Of a stretch of DNA of 15,472 nt, positions 1 to 7,380 are shown piece by piece (position 1 is the first letter of the stretch; each line of letters begins with the position of its first letter). The notes under the pieces are model-generated. The model worked only from the letters and a program-made list of their open reading frames with translations, searched no databases and was not told where the DNA came from. The position numbers were made by a program, and so were the translations under genes. This DNA comes from Candidatus Kaiserbacteria bacterium (GTDB taxonomy: Bacteria; Patescibacteriota; Minisyncoccia; Phycocordibacterales; UBA918), in the NCBI GenBank assembly GCA_007117575.1, contig SKGH01000102.1, forward strand, positions 1 through 15,472, written 5' to 3'.

Positions 1-30
1 GTTTTATCAAATTTTAACTTGACGTGACCA

Positions 31-57
31 TCAGTAATGTTTTATGACATTACCTGA
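31..57 (-). terminator. possible 3' hairpin of the rplU transcript
   Basis: Positions 31-39 pair with 48-57 (9 bp, one bulged base, 8 nt loop), 30 nt past the rplU stop. On the minus strand the hairpin is not followed by a U tract, so a classical intrinsic terminator is doubtful; it may only protect the mRNA end. Positions 1-87 otherwise show no gene. Confidence 0.3.
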
Positions 58-87
58 ATGCCGAGACGGTCCTAACAGGTTTTCGTA

Positions 88-426
88 TTAATCAATATTT
101 TCTATCTTTATTCGAGAGTATCGTTGACGGTGACCTATTTTTCTATCTCTATTACTTTTAGCTTTAAAGCGAATGATTGATAGTTTTTTACCTTTTCTTT
201 CCTCCAAGTATGTTCCTGTCACCTTTCCGTTAGTATATGGTGTTCCTATCACTGTATTTGAACCATCATCAGTGAGTAGCACTTCGTTAAACTCAACAGT
301 GTCACCCGGTTTTTTGTCGGTAATCAACTCCACGTCAATAACATCTCCCCGAGAGACAATATACTGTTTACCACCGGTGGCAATAACGGCTAGTGCTTTT
401 TTCTCTGATTTTTCTATAGTATTCAT
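88..426 (-). CDS. rplU: 50S ribosomal protein L21 (bL21)
   Basis: Structural protein of the large ribosomal subunit that binds 23S rRNA. From the chosen start it is 112 residues, close to the usual ~103. It shows the N-terminal ATGGKQY block and the C-terminal signature FKAKSNRDRKIGHRQRYSRI, the basic hairpin typical of bL21. The frame stays open to an ATG at 465, but that codon lies inside the -35 box and the ATG at 438 overlaps the -10 box of a good promoter, so the ATG at 426 is preferred. No Shine-Dalgarno is visible. It lies 54 nt downstream of recR with its own promoter in that gap. The usual rplU-rpmA pair is split: rpmA is 7 kb away. Confidence 0.95.
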   Translation of the reverse strand: MNTIEKSEKKALAVIATGGKQYIVSRGDVIDVELITDKKPGDTVEFNEVLLTDDGSNTVIGTPYTNGKVTGTYLEERKGKKLSIIRFKAKSNRDRKIGHRQRYSRIKIENID

Positions 427-436
427 AACGCGTTGC

Positions 437-465
437 ATAATACAAGAAATCATTAAAAATCGCAA
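437..465 (-). promoter_or_regulatory. sigma70-type promoter of rplU
   Basis: On the minus strand: TTGCGA (465-460), 17 nt spacer, TATTAT (442-437), then 10 nt to the ATG at 426. Expected transcription start is about 4 nt before the start codon, so the mRNA is nearly leaderless. Confidence 0.65.
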
Positions 466-480
466 GCTTTTTGGGTATGT

Positions 481-1098
481 TTAGTTTCGGTTAGAAAGAG
501 CGCTTTTTATTGTGTCCGGGTCTGCATATTCTAATTCAGAGCCGGTAGAAAGGCCTCGACCAAGGAGTGAAATCTTGAGTTGATTTTCTTCTATATTGTC
601 TTTAAGTAAAGATTCTACATAGTTGGCAGTGTTTTCTCCGTCAGGGTTTACAGAAAAACCAAGTATTATCTCCTTTAAGATATTCATTCTGTCATTCACA
701 ATAACCTTAAGGGCGCCACCACGTAGTTTGTTGGTGTGAGCTTCGTTTAATAGTGGTACCGTACCACCTAAAACAAAGTACAGTCCGTTGTATACATCAC
801 TTTTTTCAATTGCGATTATGTCATTATCTTTTTCTACGACCAATAGCTTGCTTTTATCTCGACTCTCGTCGTTGCATATATCGCAAGTATGGCTATTGTG
901 ATTGTGTGTAGCCGTGAAGAATCTTTGACATTGTAGACAGGATCTTACCGAGGTGTGGACATTGTCTACAAGATGAACAAAGTCATTTCTTTCTTCGTTT
1001 GATAGTGTCAGTATATGAAAAGCAAATCTTTTTGCCTGCCTAATACCCACGCCGGGAAATTTTTCAAAATGCTTTATCAGCTTATCCAGATCACTCAT
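481..1098 (-). CDS. recR: recombination mediator protein RecR
   Basis: RecR acts with RecF/RecO to load RecA on gapped single-stranded DNA; family members form clamp-like rings on DNA. The 205-residue length is normal (~200). Visible in order: a helix-hairpin-helix (FPGVGIRQAKRFAFHIL, residues 14-30), a four-cysteine zinc finger (C54, C57, C72, C75), a Toprim domain starting near LLVVEKDNDIIAIEKS (85-100) with the NGLYFVLGG block, and the C-terminal GLSTGSELEYAD motif close to the canonical LPVGGDLEYAD. It starts 8 nt after the dnaB stop, so the two are surely co-transcribed; in many bacteria recR instead follows dnaX and ybaB. No Shine-Dalgarno precedes the start. Confidence 0.96.
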   Translation of the reverse strand: MSDLDKLIKHFEKFPGVGIRQAKRFAFHILTLSNEERNDFVHLVDNVHTSVRSCLQCQRFFTATHNHNSHTCDICNDESRDKSKLLVVEKDNDIIAIEKSDVYNGLYFVLGGTVPLLNEAHTNKLRGGALKVIVNDRMNILKEIILGFSVNPDGENTANYVESLLKDNIEENQLKISLLGRGLSTGSELEYADPDTIKSALSNRN

Positions 1099-1106
1099 TT
1101 TAGTTA

Positions 1107-2501
1107 TCAGAAATTATCATCATCACTACTAGCCAGAGCGGTAGCGTGGTGGGTGTCTATGTTTAGAAAACGAACATGTCTTTCGTCAAAGTATAATTCA
1201 GCCATACCGACCGGACCATTACGATGTTTTTCAACCAATATTTCGGCGATGTTTGGCCTGTCTGATTCTTTATTTATTTTATCTTCTCTGTGTATAAACA
1301 TTACCACATCAGCATCTTGTTCAATCGATCCGGAGTCTCTTAGGTCTGATAGTCTGGGTTTACCGCCACGTTGTTCAACAGCTCTTGATAACTGTGACAG
1401 AGCAAGAACCGGCACGTCGAGCTCACGCGCCAATATCTTTAAAGAACGAGAAATTTCAGTAACTTGTTGTACGACAGAGTCGCTGGCTTTAGTATTAGTT
1501 GGGCTCATAAGTTGTAAATAGTCGACTATAATGAGGTCTAGATCGTGTTCATTTTTAAGCCTTCTGGCTGCCGACCTCATTTTTAAAATATTGTTACCGG
1601 GCTGATCGTCTATGTGTATAGGAGCTTCAGATAATCTGGCCATAGCGTCTTGCACTGATTGAAATTCTTGATCGGTAGAAAGTTTTCCGGTTCTAAGCTT
1701 CCACGAGTCAACACCCGCCTCCGCAGCCAGCATTCTGTCTACAAGTTGTTGGTCGCTCATTTCTAAGGAAAAAATACCTACCGATGATTTGTTTAGCAAG
1801 GCTGCGTTACGAGCAATGTCTAAAGCAAAAGTGGTTTTTCCCATGGAGGGTCTGGCTGCCAGAATTATAAGGTCAGACCGCTGTAGGCCGGCAAGTATGT
1901 TGTCTAAGCTTTGATAGCCGGTAGGTACACCTCTTTTGGCGTCTTGGTTGGCGTTAAGATGTTCAAAACGCTCCCATGCTTCTGTTAAGGAGCTACCGAT
2001 AGTTCGGAATTCCTTTGTATTACTAGACGATGTTACGTTATAGACTTTTTTCTCTGCCTGATCCAGAGTAACTTCAATATCTTCAGGGTTTGAGTAACCA
2101 AGTTCTGCTATATCATCGGCGGCATGTATCAGTTGTCTTAGGGTGTAGCGATTGTGAACCAAGCCGGCGTAGTACACGGCATTACCGGCCGCCGGAACAA
2201 CCTCTACTAACTCTGACAGATAACCGGCACCACCTATTCTCTCTAATGATGATTCATTTTTAAGCTTGGTGCTGATTGAAAGTAGGTCTATTGGTTCACC
2301 CTTAGTGAAAACTTCAAGAATGGCTTTATATATTTGACCGTGTTTGTCAGCAAAAAAACTTTTAGGGTATATAGTAACAGCGATGTCATGCATGACTTCC
2401 GGCTTAAGCATTATAGCGCCCAGTAGAGCTCGCTCAGCATCTAAGTCATGTGGCGGTACTCTAAGTCTTTTTTTGGGTTGTGATGTGTTCGGGTTATTCA
2501 T
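1107..2501 (-). CDS. dnaB: replicative DNA helicase DnaB
   Basis: Hexameric 5'-3' helicase that unwinds DNA at the replication fork. At 464 residues it is full length and has no intein. The N-terminal interaction domain spans about 15-120 (PHDLDAERALLGAIM). The RecA-like motor has Walker A ARPSMGKTT (216-224), the catalytic glutamate in FSLEMS (E247), Walker B LIIVDYLQL (D327), the SQLSRAVEQR block (369-378) and the arginine-finger segment EKHRNGPVG near the C-terminus. It has its own promoter in the 39 nt gap after cysS and is followed after 8 nt by recR. The stop is TGA directly followed by TAA, a tandem stop. Confidence 0.97.
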   Translation of the reverse strand: MNNPNTSQPKKRLRVPPHDLDAERALLGAIMLKPEVMHDIAVTIYPKSFFADKHGQIYKAILEVFTKGEPIDLLSISTKLKNESSLERIGGAGYLSELVEVVPAAGNAVYYAGLVHNRYTLRQLIHAADDIAELGYSNPEDIEVTLDQAEKKVYNVTSSSNTKEFRTIGSSLTEAWERFEHLNANQDAKRGVPTGYQSLDNILAGLQRSDLIILAARPSMGKTTFALDIARNAALLNKSSVGIFSLEMSDQQLVDRMLAAEAGVDSWKLRTGKLSTDQEFQSVQDAMARLSEAPIHIDDQPGNNILKMRSAARRLKNEHDLDLIIVDYLQLMSPTNTKASDSVVQQVTEISRSLKILARELDVPVLALSQLSRAVEQRGGKPRLSDLRDSGSIEQDADVVMFIHREDKINKESDRPNIAEILVEKHRNGPVGMAELYFDERHVRFLNIDTHHATALASSDDDNF

Positions 2502-2510
2502 CGGTCGGTT

Positions 2511-2519
2511 ATTATATCA
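2511..2519 (-). promoter_or_regulatory. extended -10 promoter of dnaB
   Basis: On the minus strand the sequence reads TGA-TATAAT, a perfect -10 with the TGn extension (TATAAT at 2516-2511), followed by 9 nt and the ATG at 2501. The -35 position (ATATTC, 2539-2534) is weak, as is common with an extended -10. The predicted mRNA start is 2-3 nt before the ATG. Confidence 0.6.
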
Positions 2520-2540
2520 TGTCATGAGCGAGGGAATATC

Positions 2541-4016
2541 TTATACTTTATCCAGTTCGGATAAACTCACTCTGGCACCCTCGGGTGTGTCTTCAAGTTG
2601 ATATCCACGAGCTGTAATTGCGTCGCGGATGCGGTCTGCTTCCGTCCAATTTTGAGCAATTCTTGCTACCTGACGCTCTTCTATCAGAAGGGTAACATCT
2701 TCAGGAACATCGGCCGGAGACAGGTATCCTAGAGCCGACCGTCCTTTTTCGGGATCAATATCTAAACCCAAACCGAGTATTTGGTCGAAGTGTAGAACCA
2801 AAGCTCTTTTATCAGTATCTTTTATGTCAGGGTCTCGAGCTACCTCCCACAAAACAGCGACAGCGGAAGGAGTGTCCAGATCATTATTGATTGCTTGATG
2901 AAATTTTTCTACATATTTTGTCTCGCATGTACCTTGATCAGTTGGCCATGTTTCGAACATTAGTCTTTTTAGTTTATTTACCGCGTTTAAGGCGTTACTC
3001 AGTGCAGTATCGGAGTATTGTACGCGTGTTCTATAGTGGGCGGTTAACAACCAGTAGCGGTAAACATCTGCCGTATAGCCTTTTTGGTATAAATCGTTAA
3101 GGGTGAGAGCCTGTCCGGAGGATTTTGATATTTTTTCACCTTCCATTGTCAGGTGTTCATTATGTAGCCAATAACGGGCAAATGTTTTACCTGACGCACA
3201 TTCTGATTGAGCTATTTCGTTGTTATGGTGTACGGTTATGTGGTCTACGCCACCGGTATGAATGTCAAGTTCAGTACCCAAAGTGGCAAAAGCCATAGCT
3301 GAACATTCTATATGCCACCCGGGACAACCTTTACCCCACTTACTCTCCCAGCCAATATCACCAAATTTCCATAAACAAAAATCATGAGGGTCTTTTTTTT
3401 GAGGATTGGAAGCAATTCGGGCACCGGCTTTTTGGCCGGCCAGGTTTAGGTTGCCTAAAGTGCCATACTCTTTATATTTCGATACATCAAAATATACGCC
3501 ATCATCAATAACGTACGTGTAACCACTATCTTCAAGAGAACTTATAAGCTCTATCTGTTCGTCAATGTAATCGCTGGCTCTGGCGTATTGAGAGGGTGGA
3601 AGGATGTTCAATGATTCCATGTCGTCCATAAAAGCTTTTATATAACGGTCTGAGAGCATACGCATGGATTCAAGTGAGATGTCCATATCTTCTCTTCGTA
3701 GGGCTTTCATCATTTTGTCGTCACCATCATCGCCGTCGTCTGTAAGGTGTCCAAAGTCAGTGAAATTGACGGTATGGTTTGTGTTGTAGCCATTGTAGTG
3801 AAGTGTACGTATTAGAGTATCCACAAACACATAAGCCCGTAGATTTCCTATGTGGGGAATATCGTAAACAGTTGGTCCGCATGAGTAAATAGAAACACAA
3901 TCTTCATTTATTGGTTTAAAGGTTTCCAATTTACCACTCTTGGTGTTTGTTAACATAAGTGGTAGTTTAGCGATGGTTTCTTGATTTTTTTCTTTAGGTT
4001 TGAACAAATTGAACAT
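2541..4016 (-). CDS. cysS: cysteinyl-tRNA synthetase
   Basis: Class I aminoacyl-tRNA synthetase that charges tRNA-Cys in the cytoplasm. It has 491 residues against about 460 in E. coli; the excess is mainly an N-terminal extension of about 18. The HIGH box is HIGN (55-58) and the KMSKS loop is KISKS (295-299). The zinc and cysteine-binding ligands are present as C46, C238, H263 and E267, with the same 25 and 4 residue spacings as E. coli C209, H234 and E238. The FTDFGHLTDDGDDGDDKM segment matches the family's NITDVGHLTDD block. It is the first gene of the cysS-dnaB-recR-rplU run, with an extended -10 promoter before it. Confidence 0.97.
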   Translation of the reverse strand: MFNLFKPKEKNQETIAKLPLMLTNTKSGKLETFKPINEDCVSIYSCGPTVYDIPHIGNLRAYVFVDTLIRTLHYNGYNTNHTVNFTDFGHLTDDGDDGDDKMMKALRREDMDISLESMRMLSDRYIKAFMDDMESLNILPPSQYARASDYIDEQIELISSLEDSGYTYVIDDGVYFDVSKYKEYGTLGNLNLAGQKAGARIASNPQKKDPHDFCLWKFGDIGWESKWGKGCPGWHIECSAMAFATLGTELDIHTGGVDHITVHHNNEIAQSECASGKTFARYWLHNEHLTMEGEKISKSSGQALTLNDLYQKGYTADVYRYWLLTAHYRTRVQYSDTALSNALNAVNKLKRLMFETWPTDQGTCETKYVEKFHQAINNDLDTPSAVAVLWEVARDPDIKDTDKRALVLHFDQILGLGLDIDPEKGRSALGYLSPADVPEDVTLLIEERQVARIAQNWTEADRIRDAITARGYQLEDTPEGARVSLSELDKV

Positions 4017-4033
4017 ATATATTTTCGTTTTAA

Positions 4034-4062
4034 ATTATAACAAAGTATAACTGCTATGGCAT
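4034..4062 (-). promoter_or_regulatory. promoter of cysS
   Basis: On the minus strand: ATGCCA (4062-4057; 4 of 6 matches to TTGACA), 17 nt spacer ending in TGT, then a perfect TATAAT (4039-4034). The start codon follows 17 nt later, giving a leader of about 10 nt with no Shine-Dalgarno. Confidence 0.65.
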
Positions 4063-4097
4063 GTAGAGTCTATGGTAATAAAAATGTTCTTAAACAT

Positions 4098-4297
4098 CAG
4101 GATTTACGCGTTTGGCGAATTTCTTTGTTGCTTTCGTCACTCAAACATTTCATCGTGTTACCAAGGGTCTGTCACCGAACTCGATTTCTCGCTTTTTTCT
4201 AGGAATTTTATAGTTTAACCACGTGAGTTAAATGGTCAAAATGTGAGTTCGGGACTGGGTCAACGCCTCGAACTACATCAGAAACGCGTAAGTCTTG
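4098..4297 (+). mobile_element. MITE-like non-coding element, copy A (200 bp)
   Basis: This element fills most of the 315 nt gap between the divergent cysS and S41 peptidase genes. Its ends are imperfect inverted repeats: left CAGGATTTACGCGTTTG; right, read inward, CAAGACTTACGCGTTTC. An inverted copy at 7166-7380 shares an identical 31 nt block (here 4116-4146), 18 identical nt at the right end (4277-4294), and partial similarity up to about 4182. The middle is diverged. Inside, 4175-4182 pairs with 4245-4252 (CCGAACTC/GAGTTCGG), extended by 4171-4173 with 4253-4255. No transposase or credible ORF is present. No target-site duplication is visible (AACAT left, TAATA right), so this copy may be the older one. 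The right end lies 17 bp before the -35 of the downstream gene. Confidence 0.8.
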
Positions 4298-4314
4298 TAA
4301 TATTCAATATTGAT

Positions 4315-4343
4315 TTGAGTCATGTATCCTAGTGTGCGATAAT
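4315..4343 (+). promoter_or_regulatory. promoter of the S41 peptidase gene (leaderless)
   Basis: TTGAGT (4315-4320), 17 nt spacer ending in TGC, GATAAT (4338-4343), then only 6 nt to the ATG at 4350. Transcription should start at or within one or two nt of the A of the ATG, a leaderless mRNA. A frame-extending GTG at 4332 lies inside the promoter and cannot be the start if this reading is right. Confidence 0.65.
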
Positions 4344-4349
4344 ACACTT

Positions 4350-5669
4350 ATGAATAGGTATTATGATGAAAATAATGAAGAGATAAAACCGGTAAAGCCG
4401 AATCGCTCGCTTTTTGCGGGAGGACTAGCCTTAATTTTGATTGCCTCTGCTTTTTTCTCCGGTCTTCAGATTGGTTCCGGTTCTGTTGTGAATGCTGAAG
4501 CAGGTGTATTCTCTTTTTTTAGAAGTCATTCTACGGCCGTAGACACTAACGTAGATATGAGTGAGTTTTGGAGGGTGTGGAATTTGCTTGAGGAAAAATT
4601 TTCCGCTCCCACCTCAACGCATTCCGTTAGTGTTGAGGACAGGATGCATGGCGCTATTAAAGGTTTGGTAAATAGTTATGGTGATCCCTATACTGTTTTT
4701 ATGCCACCGACGGAAGCGGCGGCTTTTCAGGAAGACATCTCAGGAAATTTCAGTGGAGTTGGTATGGAAGTCGGGATGCGTAACGGTTTAATAACGGTTA
4801 TTGCACCACTACCCGAAACTCCCGCTGAGCAAGCAGGACTTTTACCTGGAGATGTAATTGTTAAGATTGATGATGTTTCTACTGACAGCATGTCCATTGA
4901 TAGCGCGGTGAAAATGATACGGGGGGAAAAGGGTACAGAAGTCACTTTAACTGTAGCGAGGGAAGGAGCGTCCGGTTTTATAGAAAAAACCCTGATCAGA
5001 GACACTATATCTATACCCACCATTAAAACAGAGATAAAGGGCGATGTGTTTGTTATTACTTTGTACAATTTTAACGCCTTGGCGGAAATGAAAATGCAAG
5101 AAGCTCTTAGAGAGTATGTACGTAGCGGGGTCGATAAAATGGTTCTAGATTTACGAGGAAACCCCGGAGGTTTCTTACAGAGTGCGGTCGCGATAGGTTC
5201 TTACTTTTTACCTACAGGTAAAGTTATATTGCGTGAAAAGTTCGGTGGAGACAGAGAAGAGGTTTTGTATCGTAGTCAAGGACGTACTTTGCATGGTTTT
5301 GCTCCGAAAGAAATGGTGGTTTTGGTTGATGGCGGTTCTGCTTCAGCTGCAGAAATATTGGCAGGTGCGTTATCTGAGCATGGTGTAGCTACATTGATGG
5401 GTGCTCGCACTTTTGGCAAAGGTTCGGTGCAGGAATTGGTTAGACTACCTAACAGATCTTCTCTTAAAGTAACCATTGCTCGTTGGTTGACACCGATGGG
5501 TCAGTCCATATCAGATGGTGGTTTAGAGCCACAGGTGCTTGTGGAGCGAAGTTTTGAGGACAGAGAAGCGGGTATAGATCCTCAATTGGACGCAGCTCTT
5601 AAGTGGTTAGCTGGAGAACGTGATTTTTTGGAAGAAAGTGAGACTGATGCTAGCCACGAGTCAGAGTAG
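4350..5669 (+). CDS. membrane-anchored C-terminal processing peptidase, S41 family (CtpA/Prc-like)
   Basis: Serine peptidase of the tail-specific or carboxyl-terminal processing family, which trims or degrades envelope proteins from their C-termini. From the ATG at 4350 it has 439 residues. A single membrane anchor (about 21-40, LFAGGLALILIASAFFSGLQ) follows a short charged cytoplasmic tail. A PDZ domain lies at about 133-206 (GVGMEVGMRNG; AEQAGLLPGDVIVKID), then the peptidase core with LDLRGNPGG (267-274). The nucleophile is S332 in GGSASAAE and the general base is K357 in TFGKGSVQE; the 25-residue spacing matches plant D1 protease. The C-terminus is acidic. It stands alone with its own promoter, and its natural substrate cannot be deduced here. 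Confidence 0.93.
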   Translation: MNRYYDENNEEIKPVKPNRSLFAGGLALILIASAFFSGLQIGSGSVVNAEAGVFSFFRSHSTAVDTNVDMSEFWRVWNLLEEKFSAPTSTHSVSVEDRMHGAIKGLVNSYGDPYTVFMPPTEAAAFQEDISGNFSGVGMEVGMRNGLITVIAPLPETPAEQAGLLPGDVIVKIDDVSTDSMSIDSAVKMIRGEKGTEVTLTVAREGASGFIEKTLIRDTISIPTIKTEIKGDVFVITLYNFNALAEMKMQEALREYVRSGVDKMVLDLRGNPGGFLQSAVAIGSYFLPTGKVILREKFGGDREEVLYRSQGRTLHGFAPKEMVVLVDGGSASAAEILAGALSEHGVATLMGARTFGKGSVQELVRLPNRSSLKVTIARWLTPMGQSISDGGLEPQVLVERSFEDREAGIDPQLDAALKWLAGERDFLEESETDASHESE

Positions 5670-5900
5670 TCCGTTGTTAGGTAGTTAATATATTTAGAAA
5701 TTACGCTTTTCTGCGATACGGGGTGACTGTTGTCATTCACATAAAATTGTTCATAGCACTACAGAGTATACGGCTTAGTTTTAGCAATTGTTTGTTACTG
5801 ACATTATGATTCACAATTTGATTAGCTTGATTTTATGCAAGTTTTATTGATAACAATATTTGGTAGTGTCAAGGGTCTGCAAATTATTATAGATCCGTGC
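5670..5900. other. gene-free stretch upstream of rplI
   Basis: No credible ORF or RNA gene is visible. It has a short weak hairpin (TGAC-TGTT-GTCA near 5725-5740) and AT-rich sequence. No clear terminator with a U tract follows the S41 peptidase gene. The last bases lead into the rplI promoter. Confidence 0.5.
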
Positions 5901-5906
5901 TATACT
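5898..5906 (+). promoter_or_regulatory. extended -10 promoter of rplI
   Basis: TGC-TATACT (TATACT at 5901-5906) is an extended -10 box. No good -35 is seen at the expected place. The start codon is 36 nt downstream, a longer leader than at most genes here, without a clear Shine-Dalgarno. A second -10-like TATACA only 6 nt before the ATG could give a leaderless form. Confidence 0.5.
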
Positions 5907-5942
5907 CTGCCCGTTTAGAGTTAATGGATTTATACAAAAATT

Positions 5943-6389
5943 ATGCAAGTTATTCTATTAAAAGATGTAGCGTCGTTAGGTCGTCGCTTTGATGTGGTAG
6001 ATGTGTCTAAAGGATATGCAATGAATAAGCTTATACCTAGAGGGTTGGCACAGCCGGCAACTAAATCAAATATTGCCTCTTTAGAGGATAAGAAACGACA
6101 ATCACAAGCAGAAATTGAAGCTGACCTCAAAAATTTCAGCTCATTGTGTGGCGCGTTAAGATCTGCCGATTCTTTAGTTGTTAGGGCGAAGGCGAATGAA
6201 GATGGTACACTCTTTCAAGCTCTGCCGGCAACTGAGATTGCCACTCAATTAAGCGATGTAGCGGGAAAGAAGCTATCACCAGATTTTATTGAATTGTCAA
6301 CACCTATTAAACATACCGGTAAATGTGATATAACACTGTCGTGTCTTGGTCAACGTGAAGTTATTACTATTGAAGTTGAATCTTTATGA
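5943..6389 (+). CDS. rplI: 50S ribosomal protein L9 (bL9)
   Basis: Large-subunit ribosomal protein that binds 23S rRNA near the base of the L1 stalk and affects reading-frame maintenance. The 148-residue length is normal. The N-domain shows MQVILLKDVASLGRRFDVVDVSKGYAMNKLIPRGLAQPAT, the standard bL9 pattern with the glycine-rich rRNA-binding loop. A charged connecting helix (about 42-75) and a C-domain with DGTLFQALPATEIA and IKHTGKCDITLSC follow. bL9 is reported missing from some CPR lineages, so its presence helps narrow the host. It is followed after 18 nt (54 nt by the preferred start) by the cyclophilin gene, probably in one transcript. Confidence 0.95.
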   Translation: MQVILLKDVASLGRRFDVVDVSKGYAMNKLIPRGLAQPATKSNIASLEDKKRQSQAEIEADLKNFSSLCGALRSADSLVVRAKANEDGTLFQALPATEIATQLSDVAGKKLSPDFIELSTPIKHTGKCDITLSCLGQREVITIEVESL

Positions 6390-6432
6390 TATATTCATGA
6401 ATAAATTATGAATAATATACTTAACATTTTAC

Positions 6433-6437
6433 GAGGT
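6433..6437 (+). promoter_or_regulatory. ribosome binding site deciding the cyclophilin start
   Basis: GAGGT lies 6 nt before the ATG at 6444. Shine-Dalgarno sites are rare in this window, so its presence favours 6444 over the upstream in-frame ATG at 6408. Confidence 0.5.
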
Positions 6438-6443
6438 AGAGCA

Positions 6444-7163
6444 ATGAAGCAAGTTTTAGCTGTATTTGCCGTAACTGCTTTACTGATAGGGGGGTTGATG
6501 TTGTTGGTTGCTTGGCAAAATGATGATCTGCCAAACTTTATGACCGGCGCATCAATAGAAGCTTTACCAGTTGAGGAGTTGGACGGACCACTTTCTGTGG
6601 ATGCTCTTTTGTCCCAACAAACTCTTGAACCAATAAACAATATGAATCCAAAAGCAACATTTAATACCAACTTTGGCCCCATCACCCTTGAATTATTTGC
6701 TGACAGTATGCCGGTTACAACTGATAACTTTATAAAGTTAGCTGAGGAGGGTTTTTACGATGGTACCAAGTTTCATCGCGTCATAAATGGTTTTATGATC
6801 CAAGGTGGAGATCCTAATTCTCGTGGTGACGATTCAACTACTTATGGTCAGGGTGGTCCGGGATACAATATACAAGATGAGTTTGTCGAAGGGGAGCACC
6901 TTACAAATGTAAGAGGTACTATCGCTATGGCAAATACCGGACAACCAAATTCAGGTGGAAGTCAGTTTTTTATTAACTTAGTTGATAATACTCAACTTGA
7001 TTTTGATAAAGAACCACTTACTTCTAAGCATCCTGTATTTGGCAAGGTTCTTGAAGGTATGTCCGTAGTTGACGAGATAGCTCTAGTAGAGACCGGACCC
7101 CGTGACGTACCGGTTGAACCTGTGATAATAGAATCTATAACTATTGTTGCGGGCGGTGAATAA
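6444..7163 (+). CDS. membrane-anchored cyclophilin-type peptidyl-prolyl isomerase
   Basis: Catalyses cis-trans isomerisation of prolyl bonds, here probably outside the membrane to assist folding of exported proteins. From 6444 it is 239 residues; the in-frame ATG at 6408 would add 12. An N-terminal hydrophobic anchor (about 4-24) is followed by a linker and the cyclophilin domain (about 70-236). Active-site residues are visible: R112 in FHRVINGF, F117, Q120 in MIQGGDPNSRG, the AMANTGQPNSGGSQFFIN block (161-178) and H196 in KHPVFGKV. The tryptophan of human CypA that binds cyclosporin is not present before SKHPVFG, as in many bacterial members. The TAA stop coincides with the 5 bp duplication flanking repeat copy B. 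Confidence 0.94.
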   Translation: MKQVLAVFAVTALLIGGLMLLVAWQNDDLPNFMTGASIEALPVEELDGPLSVDALLSQQTLEPINNMNPKATFNTNFGPITLELFADSMPVTTDNFIKLAEEGFYDGTKFHRVINGFMIQGGDPNSRGDDSTTYGQGGPGYNIQDEFVEGEHLTNVRGTIAMANTGQPNSGGSQFFINLVDNTQLDFDKEPLTSKHPVFGKVLEGMSVVDEIALVETGPRDVPVEPVIIESITIVAGGE

Positions 7164-7165
7164 AT
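7161..7165. repeat. left target-site duplication of repeat copy B
   Basis: TAAAT at 7161-7165 is repeated exactly at 7381-7385, directly outside the two ends of the element. It includes the TAA stop of the cyclophilin gene, so the insertion re-created the stop codon. Confidence 0.6.
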
Positions 7166-7380
7166 CATGACTTACGCGTTTCTGATAAATTTCGTGGCGC
7201 CACCCAGCTATAGTTCCGGTAAACATTTATTACTAACGTAATAAATCAAAATCGTTTTAGTCAGTCACGAAAGAATATAAATGATCACGGAAACTGGAGC
7301 TGGGTGAGGCGTACTTGGTGGTACGATGAACGGTTTGAGTGACGAAAGCAACAAAGAAATTCGCAAACGCGTAAGACCTG
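7166..7380 (-). mobile_element. MITE-like non-coding element, copy B (215 bp)
   Basis: Second copy of the element at 4098-4297, in reverse orientation. Plus-strand left end is CATGACTTACGCGTTTC; right end read inward is CAGGTCTTACGCGTTTG. The 31 nt block at 7333-7363 is the exact reverse complement of 4116-4146, and 7169-7186 that of 4277-4294. Internal structure: 7201-7209 (CACCCAGCT) pairs with 7298-7306 (AGCTGGGTG), extended by AGTTCCG (7212-7218) with CGGaAACT (7288-7295); a 9 bp hairpin with a 4 nt loop sits at 7225-7246. No transposase is encoded, so mobility would need an enzyme in trans. It fills most of the 313 nt gap after the cyclophilin gene. Confidence 0.82.
7225..7246. repeat. 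9 bp perfect hairpin inside repeat copy B
   Basis: ATTTATTAC, loop TAAC, GTAATAAAT. It has no counterpart at the same place in copy A, so it belongs to the variable middle of the element. Confidence 0.7.

Noticed and set aside
1015..1521. Long open frame on the plus strand (168 codons) opposite recR and dnaB.
   Set aside because: It lies antisense to two well-identified genes and has no recognisable protein features; the same holds for the other antisense frames.
1107..2501. Intein in dnaB, a common insertion site.
   Set aside because: The protein is 464 residues with motor motifs at normal spacing.
5698..5760. Possible third copy of the MITE-like element (TTACGCTTTTCTG resembles the element end).
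   Set aside because: Only about 11 bases match, there is no CA-G flank, no 31 nt block and no opposite end in the stretch 5670-5942.
4160..5880. Shared 10-mer CAAGGGTCTG in copy A and upstream of rplI.
   Set aside because: Flanks are unrelated; one 10-base match is expected by chance on this scale.
1107..6389. Recoded TGA (glycine, code 25), considered because this is a CPR-like genome and several genes end in TGA.
   Set aside because: All core genes are full length and end where the family ends using TGA as stop; no gene is interrupted by TGA.
7339..7374. Short reading frame GTG...TAA across the end of copy B, perhaps the tail of a transposase.
   Set aside because: Only 11 codons, an in-frame stop directly before it, and the frame is broken by an indel in copy A, so it is not conserved coding sequence.
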